A stretch of 64,000 nt of DNA from Mesobacterium_A sp034670065 (GTDB taxonomy: Bacteria > Pseudomonadota > Alphaproteobacteria > Rhodobacterales > Rhodobacteraceae). The notes under the pieces were generated by a model. It worked only from the letters and a program-made list of their open reading frames with translations. It did not search any database and was not told the origin of the DNA. The DNA is taken from NCBI GenBank assembly GCA_034670065.1, contig JAXMOG010000003.1, positions 124,001 through 188,000 on the forward strand, in the 5' to 3' direction. Below are positions 9,132 through 18,401 of the stretch, in pieces. The translations under genes and the position numbers were made by a program. The number at the start of each line of letters is the position of its first letter. Position 1 is the first letter of the stretch.

Positions 9132-10964
9132 ATGACTCGCATTCTATGCTCTGTTTCGGCCTTGGCTCTGCTTGCGGCACCCGTCGCAGCCCAAGAGATT
9201 ATGGATCTGGACGAAATCACCGTCTTTTCCGGCTTTGAAAACGTCAGCTCGCTGGAAACCGGTGTCGCCGTCGAAGTGATCGACGCAACCGAACTGGCCA
9301 GCACCGGCGAGACCCGCCTGGTAGACTTTCTGGCCCGTCAGCCATCTGTCACCATTCGCAGCCGTGGCCCAATGGGCAGCTTCGTCGGGCTTAGCCTGCG
9401 CGGCATCGGGCAAAACAACATTTCTGTTCGCATCGACGGGATCGACGTATCTGACCCTTCCGGTCCACAGGTGGCCTATGATTTCGGCGGCCTGATGACC
9501 AGCGACATCAGCCGCATCGAAATTCTGCGCGGCGCGCAATCCGCAGCCTTTGGCTCTGAAGCGATGGGCGGCACAATCAACATCACCACCAAACGCGCCG
9601 AGAAGGAAGGGATGTCGTTGGATGCAGCCTTTGAATATGGCAGCTTCAACACCTCCAAGGCGGCGATCACGCTTGGACAACGCGGCGCTGGGTATGACTC
9701 CGCCATTACCATCAGCCGTATTTCCTCTGACGGTTTCTCGGCTGCAGATGGCGGCTCCGAAGAAGACGGATACGATGCCAGCCGTGTCAGCGTTGCCGGA
9801 AGCTGGGATATTGGCGGCGTCGCCACCCTGCACTTCTCGGGTTTCGCGGAAGACAGCGAATACGACTATGATGAAGCGTCCGGCGGCGTCATTTCAGACG
9901 GCACGCCAGACGAGGTTACCATCAAAGAACAGCGCGGCGCGCGTGTTGCACTGTCGTTTGGGACAGGAGTGGTGGACCACGAAGTGTTCCTGTCTGGTTA
10001 CAAAATCTATCGTAACCTCAGCGGCACCAACGGCTTTGGCCCATTCGATCTGAACTTTGAGGGCAAACGCGCTGAATTCGGGTATCAGGGTGGACTGGAT
10101 GTGGGCAGCTCTGGCCGTCTGGTCTTTGGGGCCACCCGCACGCGTGAGGATTATGAAAGCTGGAACGTTTGGGGCAGCGCGTCATACGACACGACGATCA
10201 ACTCGGTTTACACCGAGTACAGCGTCGCGCCATCAGATGCGTTGGACCTGTCGCTGGCCATTCGCCACGATGATCACTCGCAGTTCGGCGGTTTCTGGAC
10301 AGGGCGTCTGTCCGGTGTTTACCGTCTGAGCGACGATGTGATCTTGCGTGCGAACGCCGCAACCGGGTATCGCGCACCGTCCAGCTATGAGCTGTACGAT
10401 ACTTTCTCGGGTGATGCGACTTTGCAGCCGGAAACCTCCAAAAGTTTCGATTTCGGCGTCGAAAAACAGTTTTCAAACAACGGGTATCTGCGGGCCACAG
10501 CGTTCTGGGCTGAAGCCGAAGATATCATCGACTATTCCTACACAACGTTCACTTTCGTGCAGCGCAGCGGCACAGCCACGCGCAAAGGTATCGAATTGGC
10601 CGGTGGGTTTGATCTGGGTCCGAACCTGACATTGGACGGGGCCTATACCCTGACCGACAGCGAAACCAAAACCACGCTGGACAGCTCATCCTGGTCCACC
10701 TCAGTGCCGCGCCATTCCCTGTCTGTCACCTTGGGTGCGGATTTGTCCGATCGCGCACATCTGACCGTTACCGGCTTGTATGAGGCAGATCGGGCCGGAT
10801 TGGATGACTACGGTGTGGTGAACACGGCGCTGACCTATGACGTAACTGACAAGGTCGAAGGTTACGTCCGCATCGAGAACCTGTTTGATGCCGATTACCA
10901 AACTGTGCCGGGCTATGCCACGGCGGAACGGTCGTTCTATGTTGGACTTCGGGCGTCTTTCTAA
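9132..10964 (+). CDS. btuB: TonB-dependent vitamin B12 receptor BtuB
   Basis: This 610-aa outer-membrane receptor has a signal peptide (about residues 1-22, ending AAPVAAQ), a TonB-box-like segment DLDEITVF, and a plug domain with SLRGIGQNNISVRIDGI and GAQSAAFGSEAMGGTINI. A beta-barrel follows and ends in the expected C-terminal phenylalanine. The start at 9132 was chosen because it yields the signal peptide; an in-frame extension to 8901 would run through the riboswitch. The riboswitch and operon partners support cobalamin or a cobinamide as ligand. Confidence 0.92.
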   Translation: MTRILCSVSALALLAAPVAAQEIMDLDEITVFSGFENVSSLETGVAVEVIDATELASTGETRLVDFLARQPSVTIRSRGPMGSFVGLSLRGIGQNNISVRIDGIDVSDPSGPQVAYDFGGLMTSDISRIEILRGAQSAAFGSEAMGGTINITTKRAEKEGMSLDAAFEYGSFNTSKAAITLGQRGAGYDSAITISRISSDGFSAADGGSEEDGYDASRVSVAGSWDIGGVATLHFSGFAEDSEYDYDEASGGVISDGTPDEVTIKEQRGARVALSFGTGVVDHEVFLSGYKIYRNLSGTNGFGPFDLNFEGKRAEFGYQGGLDVGSSGRLVFGATRTREDYESWNVWGSASYDTTINSVYTEYSVAPSDALDLSLAIRHDDHSQFGGFWTGRLSGVYRLSDDVILRANAATGYRAPSSYELYDTFSGDATLQPETSKSFDFGVEKQFSNNGYLRATAFWAEAEDIIDYSYTTFTFVQRSGTATRKGIELAGGFDLGPNLTLDGAYTLTDSETKTTLDSSSWSTSVPRHSLSVTLGADLSDRAHLTVTGLYEADRAGLDDYGVVNTALTYDVTDKVEGYVRIENLFDADYQTVPGYATAERSFYVGLRASF

Positions 10965-11778
10965 AACATTGACCCTGGGCGTCGCGCTGGCTTTGGCTGG
11001 CGCGGCGGCCCAAGCCGATACGCCTCAGCGTATCGTCTCTCTAAATGTCTGTACTGATCAGCTGGCACTTCTGCTGGCCCCCGATCAGGTCGTTTCTGTT
11101 TCCGCCCTGTCACACAACCCACGCATCGCCGCGATGGCGGATGTGGCCGCCGCGCTTCCCACCAATTCCGGCGCGGCAGAAGAGGTTTTGCTGCAAAACC
11201 CTGATCTGGTTCTGGCCGGAACCTATACAACACGCGCCACCGTCACCCTGCTGCAAGACCTGGGCTATCAGGTGGAACAGTTCGCACCGATCAATTCCCT
11301 GGCAGATGCCCGCGCCAATATCCGCCGTATGGGCGATCTGGTCGGGCACCCGGATCGGGCAGAAAAGATCATCGCTGCCTTCGATGCCCGGCTGTCTGAA
11401 ATGACCGACGAAACAATCAAGCGTCCGCGCGTGGCGCTGTATTATGCTTTTGGCAGCACCTCGGGGCGGCAAACCTTGCCGGGGGATATCCTGCACGCCG
11501 CCGGTATGGACAATATCGCCGAAGCACGTGGCCTGCCTTTTGGCGGTGCTTTGCCGCTGGAAGAGCTGATCTTGGAAGACCCAGACCTGATCCTGATTGG
11601 CCGCCCTTATGATGGCCATTCCCGCGCGACTGAATTGCTACGACACCCGGCGCTCATGACATCCGGCAAATTGCGGATCATCGAAGGCGGCCAGAATTGG
11701 GTGTGTGAGCTGCCCCAGCTGCTGGATGCCGTGGCCGAAATGCGCGCGCTTCGCGAAAACTGGGAGGTGGCACAATGA
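10939..11778 (+). CDS. btuF: Periplasmic cobalamin-binding protein (BtuF-like)
   Basis: This 279-aa substrate-binding protein of the cobalamin/iron-siderophore class has a signal peptide MLDFGRLSKTLTLGVALALAGAAAQA. The typical helical-backbone segments follow: RIVSLNVCTDQLALLLAP, NPDLVLAGTYT, and a late EDPDLILIGRP. The ATG at 10939 lies inside the end of btuB (26-bp overlap). It should deliver substrate to the BtuC/BtuD importer encoded next. Substrate is inferred from the riboswitch; a siderophore-binding role cannot be excluded by sequence alone. Confidence 0.85.
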   Translation: MLDFGRLSKTLTLGVALALAGAAAQADTPQRIVSLNVCTDQLALLLAPDQVVSVSALSHNPRIAAMADVAAALPTNSGAAEEVLLQNPDLVLAGTYTTRATVTLLQDLGYQVEQFAPINSLADARANIRRMGDLVGHPDRAEKIIAAFDARLSEMTDETIKRPRVALYYAFGSTSGRQTLPGDILHAAGMDNIAEARGLPFGGALPLEELILEDPDLILIGRPYDGHSRATELLRHPALMTSGKLRIIEGGQNWVCELPQLLDAVAEMRALRENWEVAQ

Positions 11779-12755
11779 AACTGGCCGTGTCGTTATCCCT
11801 GATCACACTGGCGCTGTTTGTCGCCGCGTTGTTCATCGGCCATGCCGCCATTCCCGCCGGAACAGGTTTGACTGCCCTGTTTGGCGCGGGGGATCCCCTG
11901 CATGTCACTGTCATGCAGCAAATCCGCCTGCCCCGCGCGGTGTTGGCCACGGCCATTGGGGCGTCCTTGGGTCTGTCTGGCGCTGCGATGCAGGGGTTCC
12001 TGCGCAACCCGCTGGCCGAACCCGGCCTGATCGGGGTCAGTGGCGCAGCGGCCCTTGGCGCGGTCATTGCCCTGCAAACTGGATTTGCGGCGTTGTTCTT
12101 TCTGGCGCTGCCCCTGTCTGCCCTTGGGTTTGCTGCCCTGGCGGTTCTGTTGATCCTTTGGCTGGCCGGGCCGCGCGGGTCCTCGCTGACTTTGATTTTG
12201 GCAGGGATCGCCATTTCGGCGCTTGCAGGGGCGTTGACCTCTTTGGCGTTGAACCTGTCACCCAATCCCTATGCGGCGGCAGAAATCGTGTTTTGGATGA
12301 TGGGGTCTGTCGCCGATAGATCGCTGTCGCATGTCGCACTTTCTTTGCCGATCATGATGATCGGATGGGGCCTGCTTTTGTCCATTGGCCGCGGGCTGGA
12401 TGCGCTGACGCTGGGCGAAGACGCTGCCGAAGCGATGGGTGTTTCACTGCGTGGCCTGCGGCTGAAACTATTGATCGGCACCGCAGCAGCGGTTGGCGCG
12501 GCAACGGCCGTGGCCGGAGCGGTTGGGTTTGTTGGGCTTGTGGTGCCCCATATTTTGCGCCGATTTACAGACGCCCGGCCGTCAGCCTTGCTGTGGTCTT
12601 CGGCCCTTGGCGGCGCATCCCTTACCTTGGCCGCAGATTTGGCCACGCGTCTGATCCTGCCAGAGCGCGATCTGAAACTGGGGGTTCTGATGGCCATTGT
12701 CGGGGCACCGCTGTTCTTGCACCTGATTTATAAGACACGGCGGGAAATCGCATGA
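11775..12755 (+). CDS. btuC: FecCD/BtuC-family ABC transporter permease
   Basis: This 326-aa permease of the iron-siderophore/cobalamin class has about ten membrane segments. Family motifs include RLPRAVLATAIGASLGLSGA near residues 52-71, RNPLAEPGLIGVS after it, and the cytoplasmic coupling region with GAVGFVGLVVPHILRR near 255-270. The start overlaps the preceding stop by 4 bp (ATGA). It probably forms the membrane dimer of the B12 importer with the ATPase encoded next. Confidence 0.9.
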   Translation: MKLAVSLSLITLALFVAALFIGHAAIPAGTGLTALFGAGDPLHVTVMQQIRLPRAVLATAIGASLGLSGAAMQGFLRNPLAEPGLIGVSGAAALGAVIALQTGFAALFFLALPLSALGFAALAVLLILWLAGPRGSSLTLILAGIAISALAGALTSLALNLSPNPYAAAEIVFWMMGSVADRSLSHVALSLPIMMIGWGLLLSIGRGLDALTLGEDAAEAMGVSLRGLRLKLLIGTAAAVGAATAVAGAVGFVGLVVPHILRRFTDARPSALLWSSALGGASLTLAADLATRLILPERDLKLGVLMAIVGAPLFLHLIYKTRREIA

Positions 12756-13507
12756 CGCTGGCCCTGCGCGACATATCCGTAACCCGTGGCAAATGCCCGG
12801 TGGTGGACGCTGTTTCCCTAACCATCCGCCCCGGTGAATGCGTGGGGTTAATTGGCCCGAACGGCGCGGGCAAAACATCGCTGATGCGCGCGGCATTGGG
12901 GGTACTAGCCCACAGCGGCACGTCATCTTTGGCGCAGCTTGGCGCAGCAAAACGGGCAACAACCGTGGCATGGCTACCCCAAGCACGCCAAATCGCCTGG
13001 CCCGTAACAGTTGAAGTTCTGGTGGCTCTGGGGCGCCTGCCCCATTTGCCCGCAGGCACAAAGCTACGTCCACAGGATCAGGCTGCGGTCGATGCCGCAT
13101 TAGCCCGGATGGGACTAGAGTCGTTTCGCACCCGCCGCGCGACAGACTTGTCCGGCGGGGAACAAGCGCGCGTTCTGATCGCCCGAGCCTTGGCGCAAGA
13201 CACGCCCTTGCTGATGGCGGATGAACCCATCGCCGGACTGGACCCAGCGGCCCAGCTTCATACGCTGGAAACCTTTCGAGCCCTCAGCGACGAAGGCCGC
13301 TCTGTTCTGGTGTCGTTACACGATCTGGGGCTCGCCGCGCGCTATTGCACCCGGCTTATCTTGATGGCGCAGGGCCGCGTTGTGGCAGACGGTGCGCCGC
13401 TGGATGTGTTGACCCCACAGCGGCTGGCCGATGTATTCCACGTGCGCGCCGAAGTTTTGGAAACCTCTGCCGGGCCGATGATCCAACCGCTGGGGGTGCT
13501 GGAATGA
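12752..13507 (+). CDS. btuD: ABC transporter ATP-binding protein (BtuD-like)
   Basis: This is a 251-aa ATPase. Walker A GPNGAGKTS is at about residues 36-44, the signature motif LSGGEQARVLIARAL at about 133-147, Walker B LLMADEP at about 153-159, and the H-loop in SLHDLGLAAR. It overlaps its neighbours on both sides by 4 bp and is expected to power the importer formed with the preceding permease. Confidence 0.9.
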   Translation: MTLALRDISVTRGKCPVVDAVSLTIRPGECVGLIGPNGAGKTSLMRAALGVLAHSGTSSLAQLGAAKRATTVAWLPQARQIAWPVTVEVLVALGRLPHLPAGTKLRPQDQAAVDAALARMGLESFRTRRATDLSGGEQARVLIARALAQDTPLLMADEPIAGLDPAAQLHTLETFRALSDEGRSVLVSLHDLGLAARYCTRLILMAQGRVVADGAPLDVLTPQRLADVFHVRAEVLETSAGPMIQPLGVLE

Positions 13508-14301
13508 CCCCGCAACGGATTGTCTGCTTAACCGAAGAAACCGTCGAAACGCTGTACGTGTTGGAACAGGATCACCGGATCGTGGGCGTGTCGGGATATG
13601 CCGTGCGCCCGGCCCGCGTGCGCAAGGAAAAGCCGCGTGTCTCTGCCTTTACCTCGGCCGACATACCAAAGATTCTGGCGCTAAAGCCTGACCTGGTGCT
13701 GACCTTTTCTGATCTGCAGGCAGACATTGCTGCAGAACTGATCCGCGCTGGTGTTGAGGTTTATGCCTTTAATCAACGTGACGTGGCAGGCATTTTGCGC
13801 ATGATCCGAACGCTGGGTCGGTTGACGGATTGCGCCAGCCGCGCCGACAGTCTGGCCGCCGTGTATGAAGCACGGATTGCGCATTTGCAGGCACGCAATG
13901 CCGCGGCTTTGCCCTCCAAGCCTCGGGTCTATTTCGAAGAATGGGATGATCCGGCGATCACCGGTATAGGCTGGGTTTCCGAATTGATCGAAATCGCTGG
14001 TGGAGAAGATTGCTTTGCATATCTGCGCCATGAACAAGCAGCCCAAAACCGGATCATCACACATGCCGATGTTCTGGCCGCCCAGCCAGACATCATTGTC
14101 GCCAGCTGGTGCGGCAAGAAAGTGCGCCCGGAAAAGATCGCAGCCCGCCCCGGCTGGGATACCCTGCCCGCCGTCAAAAACAACCAGATATACGAGATCA
14201 AATCCCCCCTGATCCTGCAACCCGGCCCCGCCGCCCTGACCGATGGGCTGGACGCATTGGTGGCAATCATGGCAAGCCAAACAGCGGAGGCCCAGATATG
14301 A
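13504..14301 (+). CDS. Second cobalamin-binding-type protein, no signal peptide
   Basis: This 265-aa BtuF-family protein starts directly with MTPQRIVCLTEETVETLYVL and has no hydrophobic leader. The rest shows the class III binding-protein pattern: VGVSGYAVRP, ILALKPDLVLTFSDLQADI and a C-terminal LILQPGPAALTDGLDAL. The ATG overlaps the ATPase stop by 4 bp, so an upstream leader-encoding start is unlikely. It may bind cobalamin or a corrinoid in the cytoplasm, but this is inference. Members of the family are often just called cobalamin-binding proteins. Confidence 0.75.
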   Translation: MTPQRIVCLTEETVETLYVLEQDHRIVGVSGYAVRPARVRKEKPRVSAFTSADIPKILALKPDLVLTFSDLQADIAAELIRAGVEVYAFNQRDVAGILRMIRTLGRLTDCASRADSLAAVYEARIAHLQARNAAALPSKPRVYFEEWDDPAITGIGWVSELIEIAGGEDCFAYLRHEQAAQNRIITHADVLAAQPDIIVASWCGKKVRPEKIAARPGWDTLPAVKNNQIYEIKSPLILQPGPAALTDGLDALVAIMASQTAEAQI

Positions 14302-14909
14302 CCCAGATTACTGCGTTCCTGAACAAAGGCGGCCCAGCCCTATGGGTGATTGCGGGCCTGTCGGTCCTGACCATGGCGCTTATCCTGTGGAAGATTTGGC
14401 GCCTGTGGCGCATGGGCGTCTGGCGCCAAAAACACGCGGAACGCGCGGTTCGGCTTTGGCAGCAGGCAGATTATGATGGCGCACTTGGCATGGTCAAAAC
14501 CCGTCGCGGGGCCCGTGGCCGAGTGGTGCGCACCGCGATGAAGGCTTTGGGTAAAGGCCCGACGCATAGCGCACGCGAAGAAACCGGCCGGGTCGCCCGC
14601 CGCGTGATGGGCGAAGCGCGCGAAGGGCTGCGCACACTGGAACTGGTGATGACAATTGCGCCGTTGATCGGTCTTTTGGGCACCGTTTTGGGCATGATCG
14701 AAGCGTTTCAGGCCCTTCAGGAAACCGGTAGCCGTGCTGATCCGGCGGCACTGGCAGGCGGTATCTGGGAAGCCTTGCTGACCACTGCCGCCGGGATGAG
14801 TGTGGCCATCCCAGCCGGGATCGCCCTGTCGTGGTTTGACAGCATATCCGACAAACTGGCACGCGATCTGGAAGATCTGTCCACCCGTATCTTTGTGGCC
14901 GGTCCGTAA
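14298..14909 (+). CDS. exbB: ExbB/TolQ-type proton channel subunit
   Basis: This 203-aa MotA/TolQ/ExbB-family protein has an N-terminal membrane helix near residues 14-34 and two more in the C-terminal half. The latter include the family segment TLELVMTIAPLIGLLGTVLGMIEAF (given in part) and LLTTAAGMSVAIPAGIAL. It starts at an ATG overlapping the previous stop by 4 bp. With the two ExbD proteins and TonB downstream it should form the proton-driven motor that energises the operon's own receptor. Confidence 0.9.
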   Translation: MTQITAFLNKGGPALWVIAGLSVLTMALILWKIWRLWRMGVWRQKHAERAVRLWQQADYDGALGMVKTRRGARGRVVRTAMKALGKGPTHSAREETGRVARRVMGEAREGLRTLELVMTIAPLIGLLGTVLGMIEAFQALQETGSRADPAALAGGIWEALLTTAAGMSVAIPAGIALSWFDSISDKLARDLEDLSTRIFVAGP

Positions 14910-15287
14910 ATGCTGGGTCTGGATCATCAACCCCTGCGGCGGCGGCCCAGCCTGACCCCCATGATTGATGTGGTGTTCTTGCTGCTGGTGTTTTTCATGC
15001 TGGCTGCAAAATTCGGGATGCCACAGGCCGTGCCTCTGTCACTGGCAGGCGGCGGCGCCAGCTATTCAGGCCCGCCCCGCTTGCTGACGGTATTGCCTGA
15101 CGGCTTACTCTTGAATGGTGTTGTAACCGACAGCGACGCGATATTGGTCCAACTGCCCCCACTTATGGACGACCCCACTGATCTGATCGTCTTGCGCAGC
15201 GGGGACGGGACGGATGTTCAACGGCTGGTCACGGTTTTGTCCGGGCTGCGCGCCGCGGGCTTGACCAATCTGGCGGTGCTACCATGA
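14910..15287 (+). CDS. exbD: ExbD/TolR-family protein 1
   Basis: This is a 125-aa biopolymer transport protein. The single N-terminal membrane helix is preceded by SLTPMIDVVFLLLVFFML (about residues 13-30), which contains the conserved aspartate (D20) that takes part in proton translocation. A periplasmic C-terminal domain follows. It abuts exbB with no gap and overlaps the next exbD by 4 bp. Confidence 0.9.
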   Translation: MLGLDHQPLRRRPSLTPMIDVVFLLLVFFMLAAKFGMPQAVPLSLAGGGASYSGPPRLLTVLPDGLLLNGVVTDSDAILVQLPPLMDDPTDLIVLRSGDGTDVQRLVTVLSGLRAAGLTNLAVLP

Positions 15288-15664
15288 CGCCATTTGATCT
15301 CCCCCCACGTCGCCGTATGGCGGGCGAGCCGATCGTGCCGATGATCAACGTCGTGTTTTTGTTGCTCGTCTTCTTTTTACTGACCGCACAAATCGCGCCT
15401 CCGGATCCGGTGGATGTGGTTCTGCCAATCGCCAATGCTGAGGCAGATACCTCCGCTGGTGCCGCTTTGTACCTGCCCGCCGATGGTGACATCGCCTTTG
15501 GGGATTTGCGCGGGGATGATGCGATCCGCGCCGCCGTTGCCGCGGGCCCTGTGGCCCTGCGCGCCGATGCCGGTGCGGATGCCCGCGATCTGGCGGATGT
15601 ATTGGCGCGTCTGGCCGCCGCCGGGGCCGAACAGGTCAGCCTTCAGACCGAAGGTGCGCTATGA
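15284..15664 (+). CDS. exbD: ExbD/TolR-family protein 2
   Basis: This second, divergent ExbD of 126 aa has MINVVFLLLVFFLLTAQI as its membrane segment at about residues 21-38. The key aspartate of ExbD (D in PMIDVVF) is replaced by asparagine (PMINVVF), so it may be a structural partner of the first ExbD rather than a proton-conducting subunit. It overlaps its neighbours by 4 bp on both sides. Confidence 0.88.
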   Translation: MTPFDLPPRRRMAGEPIVPMINVVFLLLVFFLLTAQIAPPDPVDVVLPIANAEADTSAGAALYLPADGDIAFGDLRGDDAIRAAVAAGPVALRADAGADARDLADVLARLAAAGAEQVSLQTEGAL

Positions 15665-16680
15665 AAGTTATCGAAGGGGCAATCTTTCTTTCCTTGGCCG
15701 GGGCCGTTCATGTTGCAGCCCTAACCCTTAGCGCGCCACAAGATGGCTCTGCGTCTGGCGGTTTGGGCGGCACGGCGTCTGTCACCGTGGCGGCAATATC
15801 CCCACAGCTGGCCACACTTGTTGAAGAATGGGAAAAACCGCCAAGCACCAGCGATGCACCAACGTTAAAGCAAATGGCCGAAGCGGAAACGATCACTCCG
15901 CCCATGGCCTCTGCCGATGCTATCCCACACCGTGTTGCGGCGCTGTTGCCCTCCATAACGACCCCAGCGCCGGTGCCGCTGCCAGACAGCCGCCCGCCAA
16001 CCCCGCTGCAAATGCAGAACCTGCCACCTGCACCCAAACCCGAATGGGCCCTGCCGGACGCAGGCGCGGCACCACAATCGCCCGCCGCCCAAACGCCCCC
16101 GACCAGACCGGCGATGCCCGCCCCCATGGCAACAGTACGGCCACAAGCCGACACCGCACCGGTTGTCGACCGTCAGGTTACAAGCAAATCGCTCGCCCCC
16201 AGCCAGTCGCCCCGCCCCAAGGCACGCCCCGAAACGTTGGCGCGCAACGCGACACCGAAACCGACCCCAAAACCAAAAGCAACACAAACCATTGCCCCGC
16301 GCGCCGCACAAAAGGCCGCTGGCAACGGTGGCAGCACGGCCAGCCGCACAACAGCGCAAACGTCCAAACCATCTAAGGGGCCATCCGCGGCCGCCCTCCA
16401 ATCCGCCCAAGCGGCCTGGGGTGCCAAAATCCGCCAACGCGTGGCTCGGGCGCAGCGCTATCCGAACGGCACGCGCGCTACAGGCGTGGCGCTGATGCAA
16501 ATCACCGTAACGCACGGCGGAAACGTCAGTGCGGTTCGGCTTGTCCGCTCTTCTGGCGATGCGGCATTGGACGCGGCGGCAGTACAGGCCATACGCCGGG
16601 CCCGCCTGCCTGCAGCGCCTAAAAAACTGGCAAAATCCAGCTACAGCTTCAACCTGCCCCTTCGATTTGCAAGAAAGTGA
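15661..16680 (+). CDS. tonB: TonB-family energy transducer
   Basis: This 339-aa TonB-like protein has an N-terminal membrane anchor (about residues 5-22), a long Pro/Ala/Lys-rich periplasmic linker (about 100-240), and a C-terminal TonB domain. The domain contains TGVALMQITVTHGGNVSAV and SSGDAALDAAAVQAIRRA. It ends the B12 operon and presumably couples the inner-membrane ExbBD motor to the receptor encoded at its start. The spacing and overlaps indicate a single transcript. Confidence 0.9.
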   Translation: MKVIEGAIFLSLAGAVHVAALTLSAPQDGSASGGLGGTASVTVAAISPQLATLVEEWEKPPSTSDAPTLKQMAEAETITPPMASADAIPHRVAALLPSITTPAPVPLPDSRPPTPLQMQNLPPAPKPEWALPDAGAAPQSPAAQTPPTRPAMPAPMATVRPQADTAPVVDRQVTSKSLAPSQSPRPKARPETLARNATPKPTPKPKATQTIAPRAAQKAAGNGGSTASRTTAQTSKPSKGPSAAALQSAQAAWGAKIRQRVARAQRYPNGTRATGVALMQITVTHGGNVSAVRLVRSSGDAALDAAAVQAIRRARLPAAPKKLAKSSYSFNLPLRFARK

Positions 16681-16803
16681 CGCTGCATATTGCGGTGCGA
16701 ATTTGCCTCTACACAAAATTTCGCAGCTCACCTATAGTGCCTGTGGATAAGTGGGGAGAAACCCCATATTCGAGGCGGTCAGTAAAAAAAGGGGGACGGC
16801 GGG

Positions 16804-17271
16804 ATGCGCTGCCCATTTTGCGGAAACATAGATACCCAAGTTAAAGATTCTCGTCCGGCCGAGGATCACGTGTCCATTCGGCGCAGGCGGTTTTGCCCGG
16901 CCTGTGGCGGTCGGTTTACCACCTATGAACGCGTGCAATTGCGTGACTTGGTTGTCATCAAGACCAACGGACGCCGCGAAGATTTTGACCGCGACAAGCT
17001 GGAACGTTCGATCCGCATTGCCATGCAAAAACGACCGATTGATCCGGAACGCGTGGATCAGATGATTTCCGGCATCGTGCGCCGACTGGAAAGCATGGGC
17101 GAAACCGACGTTTCTTCCAAACAAATCGGCGAGATTGTCATGGAAACTCTGGCCCGGATCGACACCGTGGCATACGTACGATTTGCGAGCGTTTACAAGA
17201 ACTTCCAAGAAGCTGGTGATTTCGACAAATTCGTCTCGGAACTGCGCCCCGAAACAAAACCCGATAAGTGA
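16804..17271 (+). CDS. nrdR: Ribonucleotide reductase regulator NrdR
   Basis: This is a 155-aa repressor of ribonucleotide reductase genes. The zinc-ribbon cysteines are C3, C6, C31 and C34, followed by an ATP-cone domain with VVIKTNGRREDFDRDKLERS. A purine-rich GGGGGA ribosome binding site lies just upstream, and its stop overlaps the ribD start by 4 bp. The upstream 123-bp spacer may hold the promoter. Confidence 0.96.
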   Translation: MRCPFCGNIDTQVKDSRPAEDHVSIRRRRFCPACGGRFTTYERVQLRDLVVIKTNGRREDFDRDKLERSIRIAMQKRPIDPERVDQMISGIVRRLESMGETDVSSKQIGEIVMETLARIDTVAYVRFASVYKNFQEAGDFDKFVSELRPETKPDK

Positions 17272-18377
17272 GTCCGGACGACACGAAACATATGAGACAC
17301 GCGCTGTCCCTTGGGCAGCGCGGGCTGGGCAACACGTGGCCCAATCCGGCAGTCGGATGCGTGATCGTGCAGGAAGGCCGGGTTGTTGGACGCGGCTGGA
17401 CCCAACCCGGCGGTCGCCCTCATGCCGAAACCGAAGCATTGGCGCAAGCCGGCGATCTGGCACGTGGGGCGACAGCCTATGTGACGCTGGAACCCTGCTC
17501 TCATACCGGTCAAACCCCGCCTTGCGCCGAAGCCCTGATTGCCGCAGGCGTCGCCCGTGTGGTGGCGCCGTTTTCCGATAAAGACAGCCGTGTGTCCGGC
17601 CGCGGTTTTGAGATGCTGCGCGCCGCAGGTATTGCCGTGACAACCGGCGTATTGGCCGATCTGGCCGCCGAAGCCCACCAAGGTTTCTTTCAACGCATTC
17701 AAAGCGGACGGCCTTGGGTCACGCTGAAACTGGCGTCTTCTTTTGACGGGCGCATCGCGACAGCCGCCGGCGAAAGCCAGTGGATCACGGGCCCACAAGC
17801 CCGGCGGCGTGTGCACGCACAACGTCTGTCCCACGACGCAGTGATGGTTGGCGGCGGGACAGCTCGCGCCGATGACCCCTCTTTGACAGTCCGTGGCATG
17901 GGGCCTGTGCCTCAACCTGTTCGCGTGGTGCTGTCCAGACATCTGGATTTGCCGCTGTCAGGCCATTTGGCCAGAACCGCCCAAGACATACCGGTTTGGC
18001 TGTGCCACGGCACCAGTGTTGGGGCAGACCTGATTGCTGCGTGGCAAGGTTTGGGTGCGCGGCTATTCGAAGTACCTGTTCAAGGCAGTCAACTGGATGC
18101 CAACGCCGCGCTAACCGCACTGGGCGACGCGGGATTGACCCGCGTCTTTTGCGAAGGCGGCGGCGCATTGGCAGCGTCCCTTCTGGCGGGTGATCTGGTA
18201 GATGAACTGGTTGGCTTCACCGCCGGGCTTGCGCTGGGGGCCGAGGGCCGCCCCGCATTGGGAGCGATGGGTGTGGACAAGCTGGCGCATGCACCTCGCT
18301 TCGACCTGATCGAAACAACGGCTTGTGGCGGCGATATTCTGCACCGTTGGCGACGGCGGGCAGCTGTGCCGGGCTAA
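17268..18377 (+). CDS. ribD: Riboflavin biosynthesis deaminase/reductase RibD
   Basis: This is a 369-aa bifunctional enzyme of riboflavin synthesis. The N-terminal pyrimidine deaminase has zinc ligands H52 (in HAETEAL), C77 and C86 (in EPCSHTGQTPPC). The C-terminal reductase domain carries LASSFDGRIATAAGESQWIT. It is coupled to nrdR by a 4-bp overlap. No FMN riboswitch is seen upstream. Confidence 0.95.
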   Translation: MSPDDTKHMRHALSLGQRGLGNTWPNPAVGCVIVQEGRVVGRGWTQPGGRPHAETEALAQAGDLARGATAYVTLEPCSHTGQTPPCAEALIAAGVARVVAPFSDKDSRVSGRGFEMLRAAGIAVTTGVLADLAAEAHQGFFQRIQSGRPWVTLKLASSFDGRIATAAGESQWITGPQARRRVHAQRLSHDAVMVGGGTARADDPSLTVRGMGPVPQPVRVVLSRHLDLPLSGHLARTAQDIPVWLCHGTSVGADLIAAWQGLGARLFEVPVQGSQLDANAALTALGDAGLTRVFCEGGGALAASLLAGDLVDELVGFTAGLALGAEGRPALGAMGVDKLAHAPRFDLIETTACGGDILHRWRRRAAVPG

Positions 18378-18401
18378 GCACCCGGCGCAACATCATTTAC
18401 A

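Noticed and set aside
16681..16803. Possible NrdR boxes before nrdR
   Set aside because: AT-rich half-matches exist, but the spacing and symmetry are too weak to call.
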